Virus record (IMG/VR): IMGVR_UViG_3300013126_000263
Coordinates: 1 to 22,830 of that record
Reading direction: 5' to 3' (one strand)
DNA from: a virus
DNA length: 22,830 nt
In this document: in pieces, positions 15,319 through 21,479 of the stretch
Layout: every line of letters begins with the position of its first letter
Position numbering within the stretch: the stretch's first letter is position 1
Notes under the pieces: generated by a model
What the model saw: only the letters and a program-made list of their open reading frames with translations
Database searches by the model: none
Told to the model about the DNA's origin: nothing
Position numbers and translations under genes: made by a program

Positions 15319-15506
15319 AGTTGTAACTTTTGCATTACGAATGTATAAAAATAATTTAATAAAAGCAAGATAAGTTCAATAAAAAAGTATTGACCTAAGC
15401 TAATATCAATTATAAACGTATTGGTAATGAACCAAGTAAGTATGGAAAAAAAGATACTAACAATCATTGCTAACATCCCTTCTCTAGTAAACAATCTTTT
15501 AATCAT
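15303..15506 (-). CDS. Small membrane protein, two predicted helices
   Basis: A 67-residue hydrophobic protein. Residues about 12-33 (LAMIVSIFFSILTWFITNTF) and about 40-58 (QYFFIELILLLLNYFYTFV) form two membrane helices with a short polar link, and the Lys/Arg-rich N-terminus suggests both ends face the cytoplasm. Its ATG overlaps the stop of the 186-residue gene as ATGA. Its 3' end is folded into a terminator hairpin. No family is recognised; small two-helix proteins in phages are sometimes holin-like or exclusion proteins, but nothing specific shows this. Confidence 0.78.
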   Translation of the reverse strand: MIKRLFTREGMLAMIVSIFFSILTWFITNTFIIDISLGQYFFIELILLLLNYFYTFVMQKLQLPRAE

Positions 15507-16063
15507 ACTACGTTATCGCTAAAATGTGGAGCTTGCTCTTCGTCATCTCCGTTAATAATTATCTCACAGTAATTAGCAAGCTCAGAGTCCCAAGACTTAT
15601 CGGTATTCTGCTTACGTATAAAGTATTGTGAGTTCTTCATGTACATATAGTTACTCTTTTCATAAGTTTCTATATAGTACCAAGTTGCACGTAAGATAGT
15701 GTCCCAATCATACGTATAGTTTTTAAAAAACCATTTAAAAGCATCTTCAATATTCTTCTTATTAACACGAGCTGGTTTACCACTAGGTAGTTTACCCTTA
15801 GGAAATATATTTATAAATTTATCAATGTTGTCACTTGCATCTTCAGGTAGTGTATTTTTAACATCTAAGTTAAATCTTACAATTTCTAAACCTTTAGAAG
15901 TTAGTTTTCCTTCATTGTCAATAAATCCTTTTTGAGTCATAGCTCGCATTTCCAATGGTACTTTTATATTTTGAGGTGATACCCCGGTATATATAGACCA
16001 TAGTAGATAATATCCATTGGGTGATACCCCAACAGTTATTAGATGATTAAATAGTTCTTTCAT
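15503..16063 (-). CDS. Conserved phage protein, possible replication accessory
   Basis: A 186-residue protein. The N-terminal 70 residues look like a winged-helix module (LYLLWSIYTGVSP-type start, then MTQKGFIDNEGKLTSKGLE with the typical beta-wing Gly-Lys-Leu-Thr pattern). The second part has FPKGKLPSGKPARVNKKNIE and DWDTILRATWYYIETYEKSN, a pattern I have seen in phages of Bacteroidota without known function. The acidic C-terminus (NGDDEEQAPHFSDNVV) is likely disordered. It overlaps the upstream DnaA-like gene by 17 bases. A DNA-binding or helicase-loading role is a guess. Confidence 0.83.
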   Translation of the reverse strand: MKELFNHLITVGVSPNGYYLLWSIYTGVSPQNIKVPLEMRAMTQKGFIDNEGKLTSKGLEIVRFNLDVKNTLPEDASDNIDKFINIFPKGKLPSGKPARVNKKNIEDAFKWFFKNYTYDWDTILRATWYYIETYEKSNYMYMKNSQYFIRKQNTDKSWDSELANYCEIIINGDDEEQAPHFSDNVV

Positions 16064-16589
16064 TTTTTAATTCTTCTAGCTGTAAATTTACAAAGTTTTC
16101 TTTCCTAGAGTTTAGAGCTTCCATTATTTTATTCCACACTGATAATATAACTCTATCCCCCATCTGAACACCATTAGTTACAACAGATCCGGCGTGTATC
16201 ATATTAGAATGGTGAGATACTTTAGCACCATGTCTATTATTCAATACTCTTACCATATGAGAGTAGCTAAGACCTAGTTCAACACCAATAGTATAGGTAA
16301 CTTGTCTAATAGCTACGGTTCTTTCACCACGATACCTGATATTCTTACTGAATGGAGCATCAATTGGAAATAAACTTTCTACTATATCAACAAGCTCGTT
16401 AAAGTCTGTAATACCAATAACCAACTTGTTAAAAGTTAAATCTGTATTGTTATATAAACTAATATGTTTTACAGCGTTGTTAAAAAATCTATTAACGGCA
16501 TTGTTAAGCTCATGGTTTAATCTTAGTAGGTCTTCATTAATACCTGCTCTAAGATCACCTATATCACGCTTCTTGCTCTTCCTTTTCAT
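16047..16589 (-). CDS. Protein with DnaA domain IV-like HTH
   Basis: A 180-residue protein with a basic N-terminus (MKRKSKKRD), a helical middle and a C-terminal DNA-binding part. Residues about 85-134 read RYRGERTVAIRQVTYTI, then ELGLSYSHMVRVLNNRHGAKVSHHSNMIHAG. This follows the DnaA domain IV layout, where an Arg-rich helix (xxARQxxxYL) is followed by a loosely conserved loop and a DHTTVLHA-type signature; here the signature is SHHSNMIHAG. No AAA+ domain is present. Such domain IV-only proteins could bind an origin or act as a regulator; either is inference. It overlaps the upstream and downstream genes by 26 and 17 bases. Confidence 0.8.
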   Translation of the reverse strand: MKRKSKKRDIGDLRAGINEDLLRLNHELNNAVNRFFNNAVKHISLYNNTDLTFNKLVIGITDFNELVDIVESLFPIDAPFSKNIRYRGERTVAIRQVTYTIGVELGLSYSHMVRVLNNRHGAKVSHHSNMIHAGSVVTNGVQMGDRVILSVWNKIMEALNSRKENFVNLQLEELKNERTI

Positions 16590-16830
16590 ATTTTCTATAT
16601 TCTGTTAAATGAATATTAAAGTAACGCCCATGTTTAAGGTCATCACTCATTTCTTCTACAATCTTTTTAGCTGTGTCCAGCTTGATACCAAATATGGATA
16701 GTGCATCATAGAGACACTTGTTCTCTACATCAGATCTACCGGATGCGGATATAATAAACCACATCTCTCCAAACTTCTTATCAAGTCTAGCAGTTACTCT
16801 TATTTTACCAGGATATTCTCTGTTGGCCAT
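16564..16830 (-). CDS. Small hypothetical protein
   Basis: An 88-residue protein without recognised motifs. It begins MANREYPGKIRVTARLDKKF, then a beta-type segment EMWFIISASGR and a helical, charged C-terminus ending YRKYEKEEQEA. It overlaps both neighbours by 26 bases (the end of uracil-DNA glycosylase and the start of the DnaA-like gene), which argues for a genuine coding sequence in this tightly packed unit. Function unknown. Confidence 0.75.
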   Translation of the reverse strand: MANREYPGKIRVTARLDKKFGEMWFIISASGRSDVENKCLYDALSIFGIKLDTAKKIVEEMSDDLKHGRYFNIHLTEYRKYEKEEQEA

Positions 16831-17506
16831 CTTGTTCTAGATATTCATTAATCTTATTCCACATATCATTGCAGTCCCATTTACTACCGCTATAAGCAGC
16901 ACTAGCAGGATGGCTTACCATAATCTTATGATTACTATCTGGTACCATATCTGCAAACTCTTGAGCTTTTTTACCTAGAAAAACATATACTAAATTGTCT
17001 TTAGTATGAGTTAGTATATCTAGGAGGTAAGCGATAAATGGTTGCCACAATTCTTGATGCGTACCGGGCTTGCCAATAGTTGTAGTTAATGCTGAGTTCA
17101 ACATTAACACGCCTTGTTCAACCCAGGGTAATAAATCTGCGCTCCCTACATATCCCACATCAACTGTTTCTTTTATACTAGCATGCATATATTGTAAAGA
17201 CTTCTCAATCTTACCTGTATTACTACAGCTAAATGCAATACCATCAGCAACACCTAATTGTGGATATGGATCTTGTCCTATGATAACTACTTTAACATTA
17301 TCTAGAGGACATTTTTCTAATGCAGTAAACAAACTTTTAACAGGTGGAGTAAAGCGTTTACCTTGCTCGACTTCTTTTACTAACTTTTCTAAGATATCAT
17401 CCATATCAGATGATAACAAAAAAGTGCGAAGCTTATTCCAACCTTTGTCCTTTACTTTATCATAAAGTTTTTGGCTAATTTCTTGTATATTAATTTCTTG
17501 AGTCAT
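16805..17506 (-). CDS. ung: Uracil-DNA glycosylase, family 1
   Basis: A 233-residue base-excision enzyme that removes uracil from DNA. Signature elements are VVIIGQDPYPQLGVADGIAF, with GQDPYP carrying the catalytic Asp, then LMLNSALTTTIGKPGTHQ, matching the uracil-binding Asn loop, and VSHPASAAYSGSKW in the position of the HPSPLS loop, here divergent. The start is set at the ATG at 17506 (MTQEINIQE); the reading frame continues upstream, but that extension is hydrophobic and overlaps the divergent plus-strand gene. The gene begins 22 bases from that plus-strand gene. UDG is common in Bacteroidota phage replication regions and would correct cytosine deamination or dUTP incorporation. Confidence 0.95.
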   Translation of the reverse strand: MTQEINIQEISQKLYDKVKDKGWNKLRTFLLSSDMDDILEKLVKEVEQGKRFTPPVKSLFTALEKCPLDNVKVVIIGQDPYPQLGVADGIAFSCSNTGKIEKSLQYMHASIKETVDVGYVGSADLLPWVEQGVLMLNSALTTTIGKPGTHQELWQPFIAYLLDILTHTKDNLVYVFLGKKAQEFADMVPDSNHKIMVSHPASAAYSGSKWDCNDMWNKINEYLEQDGQQRISW

Positions 17507-17513
17507 AAGTTTG
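17483..17513 (+). promoter_or_regulatory. Candidate promoter for the plus-strand gene
   Basis: TAAGTTTG at 17506-17513 matches the Bacteroidota -7 pattern TAnnTTTG, with a TTG at 17483-17485 as a weak -33 element 20 bases upstream. Transcription would start about 8-10 bases before the ATG at 17529, giving a very short leader. It lies in the 22-base divergent gap and the UDG coding region. Tentative, from pattern alone. Confidence 0.35.
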
Positions 17514-17528
17514 TATAAATTAAAAACT

Positions 17529-17876
17529 ATGTCAGAGAAGAAAACACAAAAGGTAAAGGTTATTGATAAAGATTCTATCATTAAAGCCGAAATACCTGGT
17601 ATTTTCTACTATAGATTTAATAAAATGCTTGGTGAACACTTTGAATACAAAGACAAAGAGCACTTTAAGCAAATTATGGAAGATATAAAAGAAGGCAAGC
17701 AGGAAACCCCGCTCGCCTATCATATTTATACCGTTATGGCATTTCAAATTCTACTAGAAGACTTAGCTGAAGAGCAAGGTCTAATGAAAGAAATTGAAAT
17801 AGATTTAGAAACAGGAGAAAGGATTAATACAGAGAAAAACCCACAAGCTCCCCAATCTCAATCGACGCCTGAATAG
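17529..17876 (+). CDS. Unknown protein, only plus-strand gene in the window
   Basis: A 115-residue protein starting MSEKKTQKVKVIDKDSIIKA. It is hydrophilic, alpha/beta with a helical C-terminal half (TPLAYHIYTVMAFQILLEDL, then EEQGLMKEIEID), and a polar Pro/Gln-rich tail. It fills a 300-base stretch that would otherwise be empty on the minus strand, and its composition is that of a real protein. The ATG at 17511 is less likely than 17529 because it lies within the candidate promoter. Its 3' end overlaps the convergent 124-residue gene by 53 bases. It is transcribed against the rest of the region, so it may belong to a different expression class. From memory similar small proteins occur in crAss-like phages, but I cannot name one. 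Confidence 0.85.
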   Translation: MSEKKTQKVKVIDKDSIIKAEIPGIFYYRFNKMLGEHFEYKDKEHFKQIMEDIKEGKQETPLAYHIYTVMAFQILLEDLAEEQGLMKEIEIDLETGERINTEKNPQAPQSQSTPE

Positions 17877-18198
17877 CCATAGCTAATTCTTCTTTACTAC
17901 AATCTGCAAAGGATCTACATTCATCATTACTACAAAGTCCTGCACGTAACTTAACCTGGAGTTTCATATCTTCAAATGAATCACCGGTATAGTTAGCGAG
18001 TTCTCTTATATGCTTATGAACCTTACTCATCTGTGCATAACTAGCATCAGAGGTTTGTGTTTCATAAGTAATGATAACTGTATCACCTTCTTCAAGTCCT
18101 TTAATAAATAGACCTAGCTTAGCAGATCCTAATGGATCTATCTCTAGATTCTTATTTACTACTTTTGCGCGTATACTTACGGGTAGTTGGTTTGACAT
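17824..18198 (-). CDS. Possible NinB-like recombination-associated protein
   Basis: A 124-residue protein. The first half is beta-rich (SIRAKVVNKNLEIDPLGSAK). The middle carries DASYAQMSKVHKHIRELANY followed by TGDSFEDMKLQVKLRAGLC, which recalls the NinB pattern (QNxKLHxxxxEIA then a segment with conserved Lys). NinB acts with single-strand recombination proteins in lambdoid phages. Cys-rich CSNDECRSFADC follows and could bind a metal. The NinB link is a resemblance, not a proven match. Its 3' end overlaps the convergent plus-strand gene by 53 bases and its start overlaps the AT-hook gene by 47 bases. Confidence 0.72.
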   Translation of the reverse strand: MSNQLPVSIRAKVVNKNLEIDPLGSAKLGLFIKGLEEGDTVIITYETQTSDASYAQMSKVHKHIRELANYTGDSFEDMKLQVKLRAGLCSNDECRSFADCSKEELAMAIQASIEIGELVGFSLY

Positions 18199-18439
18199 TA
18201 CTCTTAGATTTATTTTTACTTCCTTTAGGTCTTCCAGGTCCTCTTCTCTTTGCTTGAGAAGCTCTTTGGTTTATATAAAATTCTGTCAAATGATCTGTGT
18301 AAGCATTAGCAAGGTTACTATATCTTTCCTGTTGCCATTCTATTTCTTCCTCAAGACGTTTGATATAACGCTTTTTAATAAAGATAGCACCTAGAATAAC
18401 CAATGCAGCAGATGCTGCTAATACAATTGTTTCTACCAT
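18152..18439 (-). CDS. Membrane-anchored protein with C-terminal AT-hook
   Basis: A 95-residue protein with three parts. Residues 3-21 (ETIVLAASAALVILGAIFI) form one membrane helix, followed by the basic KKRYIKR. Residues about 29-58 (RLEEEIEWQQERYSNLANAY) look coiled-coil. The C-terminal 32 residues are Lys/Arg-rich and contain RRGPGRPKGSKNKSK, an AT-hook with its GRP core. This architecture suggests a membrane tether for AT-rich DNA, which is inference. The Lys-rich tail is encoded in the 47-base overlap with the next gene. No signal peptide cleavage site is apparent, so the N-terminus probably stays as an anchor. Confidence 0.85.
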   Translation of the reverse strand: MVETIVLAASAALVILGAIFIKKRYIKRLEEEIEWQQERYSNLANAYTDHLTEFYINQRASQAKRRGPGRPKGSKNKSKSNVKPTTRKYTRKSSK

Positions 18440-18443
18440 TTTT

Positions 18444-18752
18444 TTAAGGTTTTAGGTGGAGATAGGCTATGCCTTCTTCCACGGTTATGTAATTAATTTT
18501 TAATCCTTGCCAGTCATATAAGAATTCTCCCATGTCTGTACCGCTAGTTTCTTCACCATGCCATTCTGCTTGTGCAGTAATGTATGGTCCACCGCTAGGG
18601 TCAATCATGGAGAACTTATAGTTAGGCATCTCTGTTTCATCGGGCCAACCTCCTAGACGGAAGTGCTCAGTGAACCCTGTCATCTCTATGACATTGTCTT
18701 TTTTCTCAAAGGTGATCACATCACCATGCCTGTTTCTAAACTGTGTCTTCAT
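18444..18752 (-). CDS. Small hypothetical protein
   Basis: A 102-residue soluble protein with no recognised family. It is beta-rich and Gly/Trp/Asp-containing (FRLGGWPDETEMPNYKFSMI, DPSGGPYITAQAEWHGEET), which suggests a small beta-barrel or a lipocalin-like sheet. No secretion signal. It lies between the SPL-like radical SAM gene (one base) and the AT-hook membrane gene (four bases). Function unknown. Confidence 0.8.
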   Translation of the reverse strand: MKTQFRNRHGDVITFEKKDNVIEMTGFTEHFRLGGWPDETEMPNYKFSMIDPSGGPYITAQAEWHGEETSGTDMGEFLYDWQGLKINYITVEEGIAYLHLKP

Positions 18753-18753
18753 A

Positions 18754-19644
18754 CTAAAAGATATAACGTATTGTATTCCAAGGGATTAGTAACTCATGTA
18801 AGGCTCTAAACTGGTAGATATAATCCGCCTTAAGTTTATGCTCATAGCGGATATTTAACTGACCATTACTAGAGATTTTATTCTCTTGTATATCAGGCCT
18901 CCATAGTAGATCTTCCCCGGGTATATTGTTAGCAAGATTATACTCATGCTTCTTCTCATTATGAGTAAGAAAGATAACCTCAGACTTTATACCATTTTCT
19001 CTTTTGTACCTAGCATACACCATCTTATCTACCAGCATAAACAAATCCCGGTAATCCTCTAACCAAGTATCAGTAACTATAACAGGACTGAAGTTAATGT
19101 GTACATCATAGCCACGAGATATAAAATCATTGATAGCAGATATCCTTTCTTCTATAGGACTAGTATTAGGTTCTAGTATATCCGCATACTTCTGCGGCAT
19201 AAGACTAAATCTAATACGGGTTCTACTAGGATGTACATCAAGATGTAACAAATCATAGTTTACATACTTAGTAGCAAACGAGAACATCATTGTCTTACCT
19301 ATAGGTTCATCAAGTATCTTCTGTAAGTCATAGTACTTAGCATGTAAAGCTAGGTCTTCATTAGTACCTATATCATAAGTAATTCTATCCTCATGTGTCT
19401 GGTTAGGTTTATTAGTTGAACACCATAAATAAGGATTGATATTATGGTAATGGTCAGTTATAGCATCTAATACATCATCTACATTTTTTGCAATCTGTAA
19501 TCCGGTAGGTCTATGTCTTTTCATGTAGCAGTAACTGCAGTTGAATAAACATCCGTGTCCAAAGCTAGGAGCAATAAAGTCCGTGCTTCTACCTGATTCA
19601 GTTATCTTAAGTTGTCTTCTAGTTACTTCTTTTACCAGACTCAT
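18754..19644 (-). CDS. Radical SAM protein, spore photoproduct lyase-like
   Basis: A 296-residue radical SAM protein. C32, C36 and C39 in GHGCLFNCSYCYMKRHRP make the CxxxCxxC iron-sulfur site. Downstream are YDIGTNEDLAL, FATKYVNYDLL, TRIRFSLMPQ, EPNTSPIEERI and GYDVHINFSPVIV, the order and spacing of spore photoproduct lyase-like proteins. SPL repairs a thymine photodimer in Bacillus spores; related phage proteins may repair DNA or modify other substrates, and I cannot say which. It is a little shorter than Bacillus SPL, and the Cys acting as H-atom donor there is not evident here. The start overlaps the preceding 53-codon ORF by 26 bases. Confidence 0.9.
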   Translation of the reverse strand: MSLVKEVTRRQLKITESGRSTDFIAPSFGHGCLFNCSYCYMKRHRPTGLQIAKNVDDVLDAITDHYHNINPYLWCSTNKPNQTHEDRITYDIGTNEDLALHAKYYDLQKILDEPIGKTMMFSFATKYVNYDLLHLDVHPSRTRIRFSLMPQKYADILEPNTSPIEERISAINDFISRGYDVHINFSPVIVTDTWLEDYRDLFMLVDKMVYARYKRENGIKSEVIFLTHNEKKHEYNLANNIPGEDLLWRPDIQENKISSNGQLNIRYEHKLKADYIYQFRALHELLIPWNTIRYIF

Positions 19645-19780
19645 TAGCTAACTGCTTTATCTTTCTTTGTACTATCTCAATGCAATCATCTATACCCTTA
19701 TATGGGTTTAGATAGGGCACAGTTCTGTTATTACGCAAATTCTCCATCTGCATAACAAGTTCTTCTAATACCTCTTTCAC
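19619..19780 (-). CDS. Small ORF with GTG start, helical
   Basis: A 53-codon frame begins with GTG at 19780, one base after the stop of the GroES-like gene (TAAT then GTG), and ends at TAG (19619-19621). It encodes VKEVLEELVMQMENLRNNRT, then a short turn with YLNPYKGID and a Lys-rich helix. It fills an otherwise empty 137-base gap and overlaps the radical SAM gene by 26 bases, as neighbours in this region do. The heptad-like Leu/Val pattern suggests a coiled coil. Internal ATG codons at 19753 and 19747 are alternative starts. No family recognised. Confidence 0.6.
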   Translation of the reverse strand: MKEVLEELVMQMENLRNNRTVPYLNPYKGIDDCIEIVQRKIKQLANESGKRSN

Positions 19781-19781
19781 A

Positions 19782-20054
19782 TTACCAGGTAATACAAACA
19801 GCAGCTTCGTTAACTAGGAAGTATAAGCTACCATCAATGTCAATGATCTCAGCATTTGCAAGAGCATTACCTACATATACCAAACTACCTGGTTCTACTA
19901 TAGTACATTCACTACCTACAGCGTGTACTTTGAGCTTAGTCCAGCTCTTCATCCACTCTTTTTCCATAAGAGCTTCAGACTCATCCGTTAATAACACCTG
20001 AGACTCAGGTTTAACGGGCTTCTCAATGAGAATTCTTTTTCCGTGCAATTTCAT
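19782..20054 (-). CDS. GroES-like (co-chaperonin fold) small protein
   Basis: A 90-residue protein with the layout of a GroES (Cpn10) chain: an N-terminal strand MKLHGKRILIEKPVKPESQV, a mobile-loop-like stretch of 20-35 residues, LKVHAVGSECTIVEPGSLVYV (the equivalent of xVxAVG followed by VKxGDxVxF), and a C-terminal EIIDIDGSLYFLVNEAAVCI that matches the final GroES strands. Some phages encode GroES substitutes to fold capsid proteins. The match is structural, not in catalytic residues (GroES has none), so the call is tentative. The Cys-Ile-Thr-Trp tail is unusual. Confidence 0.62.
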   Translation of the reverse strand: MKLHGKRILIEKPVKPESQVLLTDESEALMEKEWMKSWTKLKVHAVGSECTIVEPGSLVYVGNALANAEIIDIDGSLYFLVNEAAVCITW

Positions 20055-20064
20055 AAGTGTTGGT

Positions 20065-20445
20065 TTAATATTCTGCTAGTTCATAGAACCAGCCGTAATT
20101 TTTATATTCTACAAACAAATATACTGAATTATTCATGTTGGTTATATAAATATTACATCTATTACCATCAACATCAATAGTCTTCCACATGGTAGAATAC
20201 TCATCTAAAGTTTCTCCAGAACTAATAGCAATGTACTTTTGGGTTATTTGAGAATAAATGGTGACAGTGTTATCATCATCTATATGAATAGGAATGCTAA
20301 GTCCAGCATCTTCTTCATCCCATTTAAAGTTATCGCTAATAGTTGGTCTAGTACCATAAGTTAGACTAATACCTTTATACGTAGACTGTGCTTCAACCCA
20401 AGTACTTAACAGTACGAGGATTATAATCAATACTTTTTTAATCAT
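20065..20445 (-). CDS. Exported small protein with signal peptide
   Basis: A 126-residue protein with a clear Sec signal: MIKKVLIIILVLLSTWVEAQ has a basic start, hydrophobic core and a VEA cleavage-like end near residue 19. The mature part is beta-rich with many Tyr/Asn/Thr (KWKTIDVDG-type strands, then SVYLFVEYKNYGWFYELAEY) and lacks Cys, so it would be soluble in the periplasm or attached to the envelope. An envelope-directed phage protein outside a lysis cassette could act in superinfection exclusion or host-surface change; this is speculation. It overlaps the preceding gene by eight bases. Confidence 0.85.
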   Translation of the reverse strand: MIKKVLIIILVLLSTWVEAQSTYKGISLTYGTRPTISDNFKWDEEDAGLSIPIHIDDDNTVTIYSQITQKYIAISSGETLDEYSTMWKTIDVDGNRCNIYITNMNNSVYLFVEYKNYGWFYELAEY

Positions 20446-20731
20446 TTTCTTGTTCTAGTTCAGGACGGTGAACCTTAAGGCCCCACATCAGGTTATACAT
20501 AGAAGCAGATGTTTTTGCATGTCTTACCGTAAGACTCCTATGCTTACGGAAGTACCCTACCATCCACTCCATCCATTTAGCTTCTTGCTCAGGAGTCATG
20601 GCCCAGTCATAGTACCATTGGTCCTTGCGGTCTTTAATATCCTCATAGGATACATCATGACCAGCTATAATAAACATGGTATTGATTATATCTTTTACCA
20701 TGTCATCATCAGTTAGTCTTTTACTTTTCAT
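20438..20731 (-). CDS. Small hypothetical phage protein
   Basis: A 97-residue, Trp-rich, helical protein. It contains KDQWYYDWAMTPEQEAKWME near 36-55, followed by a basic helix YFRKHRSLTVRHAKTSASM and a C-terminal MWGLKVHRPELEQEND. From memory this pattern (TPEQ-x-x-x-W, then a C-terminal GLK) recurs in phages of Bacteroidota without assigned function. It overlaps the 73-residue gene by 11 bases. Confidence 0.82.
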   Translation of the reverse strand: MKSKRLTDDDMVKDIINTMFIIAGHDVSYEDIKDRKDQWYYDWAMTPEQEAKWMEWMVGYFRKHRSLTVRHAKTSASMYNLMWGLKVHRPELEQEND

Positions 20732-20942
20732 CTTTTACAAATATTGGTGTAACAGTTTCCATAGGATCACCCTTAAATCTAGATAAAATAAATACTTTAC
20801 CTACAAAAAGATCTAAATCATCATTGTTTTTTGTATAGATAACAAGTGCTTTAAACTCTAAAAGGCTTAAGTGATCTTTAGTAACATCCTCTTTTAGATA
20901 TAAGACATTGTCTCCTATCTGTACATAGTCTCCTACTTTCAT
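20721..20942 (-). CDS. Small hypothetical protein
   Basis: A 73-residue protein. It is beta-rich (MKVGDYVQIGDNVLYLKEDV, FKALVIYTKNNDDLDLFVGK, VFILSRFKGD) and looks like a small SH3-like or KOW-like barrel. No function can be assigned. Its ATG overlaps the ClpS stop codon as ATGA. Confidence 0.75.
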   Translation of the reverse strand: MKVGDYVQIGDNVLYLKEDVTKDHLSLLEFKALVIYTKNNDDLDLFVGKVFILSRFKGDPMETVTPIFVKDEK

Positions 20943-21238
20943 GGGTCTTCTATTTCACAGGTTAAATCCATTTGCCCAAGTATATCTGCTATAGGCTCAA
21001 GCTTATCGCGAGATCCATACTTAGCCACAGCTTTACCCTCATTATGTACCTTCATAGCTATCTCAGCAGCTTTAGCAGCACTTACTTGACAGTAGATAAT
21101 AAGAGCCATGATAACTTTATCAAAGCTGTTATGGTCATCATTAAACAAGATGAGCTTGCTGTCCTCCATAAAGGACAGGTCAAGCTTTACATCTTCTAGT
21201 TCAAGAGTACTAGTCTCTCCAGTTGTGCCAGTCATCAT
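20939..21238 (-). CDS. ClpS-like N-end rule adaptor
   Basis: A 99-residue ClpS-type protein. The core KLILFNDDHNSFDKVIMALI (28-47) contains the NDD triad (N33-D34-D35) that lines the N-degron pocket in ClpS, followed by helical AAKAAEIAMKVHNEGKAVAK with H65 at the position of the conserved His of ClpS (VHxxGKA). ClpS delivers proteins with N-degrons to ClpAP. An acidic, flexible N-terminal tail of about 25 residues precedes the fold, as in cellular ClpS. A phage copy could redirect host ClpAP or ClpCP proteolysis; that is inference. The gene lies in the early-type accessory block after the SF2 helicase. Confidence 0.92.
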   Translation of the reverse strand: MMTGTTGETSTLELEDVKLDLSFMEDSKLILFNDDHNSFDKVIMALIIYCQVSAAKAAEIAMKVHNEGKAVAKYGSRDKLEPIADILGQMDLTCEIEDP

Positions 21239-21479
21239 CTGCTATTTCTTCTTTATAACATTCTTTACATATAGAAACATCTTCTAGCATAGATTCTAAT
21301 GCTTCATTATAATCTCTATCGCTATTAGTAGCTTCTTGATCCGCTATATCACGGATAACATCCATATCGCAATTGCGACAAAGATCTTCATAGTTCCAAA
21401 TTGCGCGGGGATCTTTATCTGCCCCCGCTGGTAAATTACTATTCATTTGCTTTAACCCATTTAATTTTTGTGTCATCAT
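21210..21479 (-). CDS. Small acidic protein with two Cys pairs
   Basis: An 89-residue acidic protein with CRNC (near 34-37) and CKEC (near 71-74) separated by a helical, Asp-rich stretch, a layout suited to a zinc-ribbon-like fold. An ATG at 21479 overlaps the helicase stop by 41 bases; the ATG at 21446 (MNSNLPAGADK) overlaps it by eight bases and may be the true start, giving 78 residues. It overlaps the ClpS gene by 29 bases. Function unknown. Confidence 0.78.
   Translation of the reverse strand: MMTQKLNGLKQMNSNLPAGADKDPRAIWNYEDLCRNCDMDVIRDIADQEATNSDRDYNEALESMLEDVSICKECYKEEIADDDWHNWRD

Noticed and set aside
15303-15506. Two-helix membrane protein as a holin
   Set aside because: No endolysin or other lysis gene is nearby and the gene lies within replication genes; membrane topology alone is not evidence.
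17070-17465. Open frame on the plus strand, 131 codons
   Set aside because: Antisense to the uracil-DNA glycosylase gene, whose motifs are clear; the sequence looks like a complement artefact.
17507-17581. N-terminal extension of uracil-DNA glycosylase
   Set aside because: The extra 25 residues are hydrophobic and unlike UDG N-termini, and they overlap the divergent gene; the ATG at 17506 is a better start.
17532-17747. Open frame on the minus strand, 71 codons
   Set aside because: It is antisense to the plus-strand gene and is Phe/Ile/Leu-rich without structure; the plus-strand frame has better protein composition.
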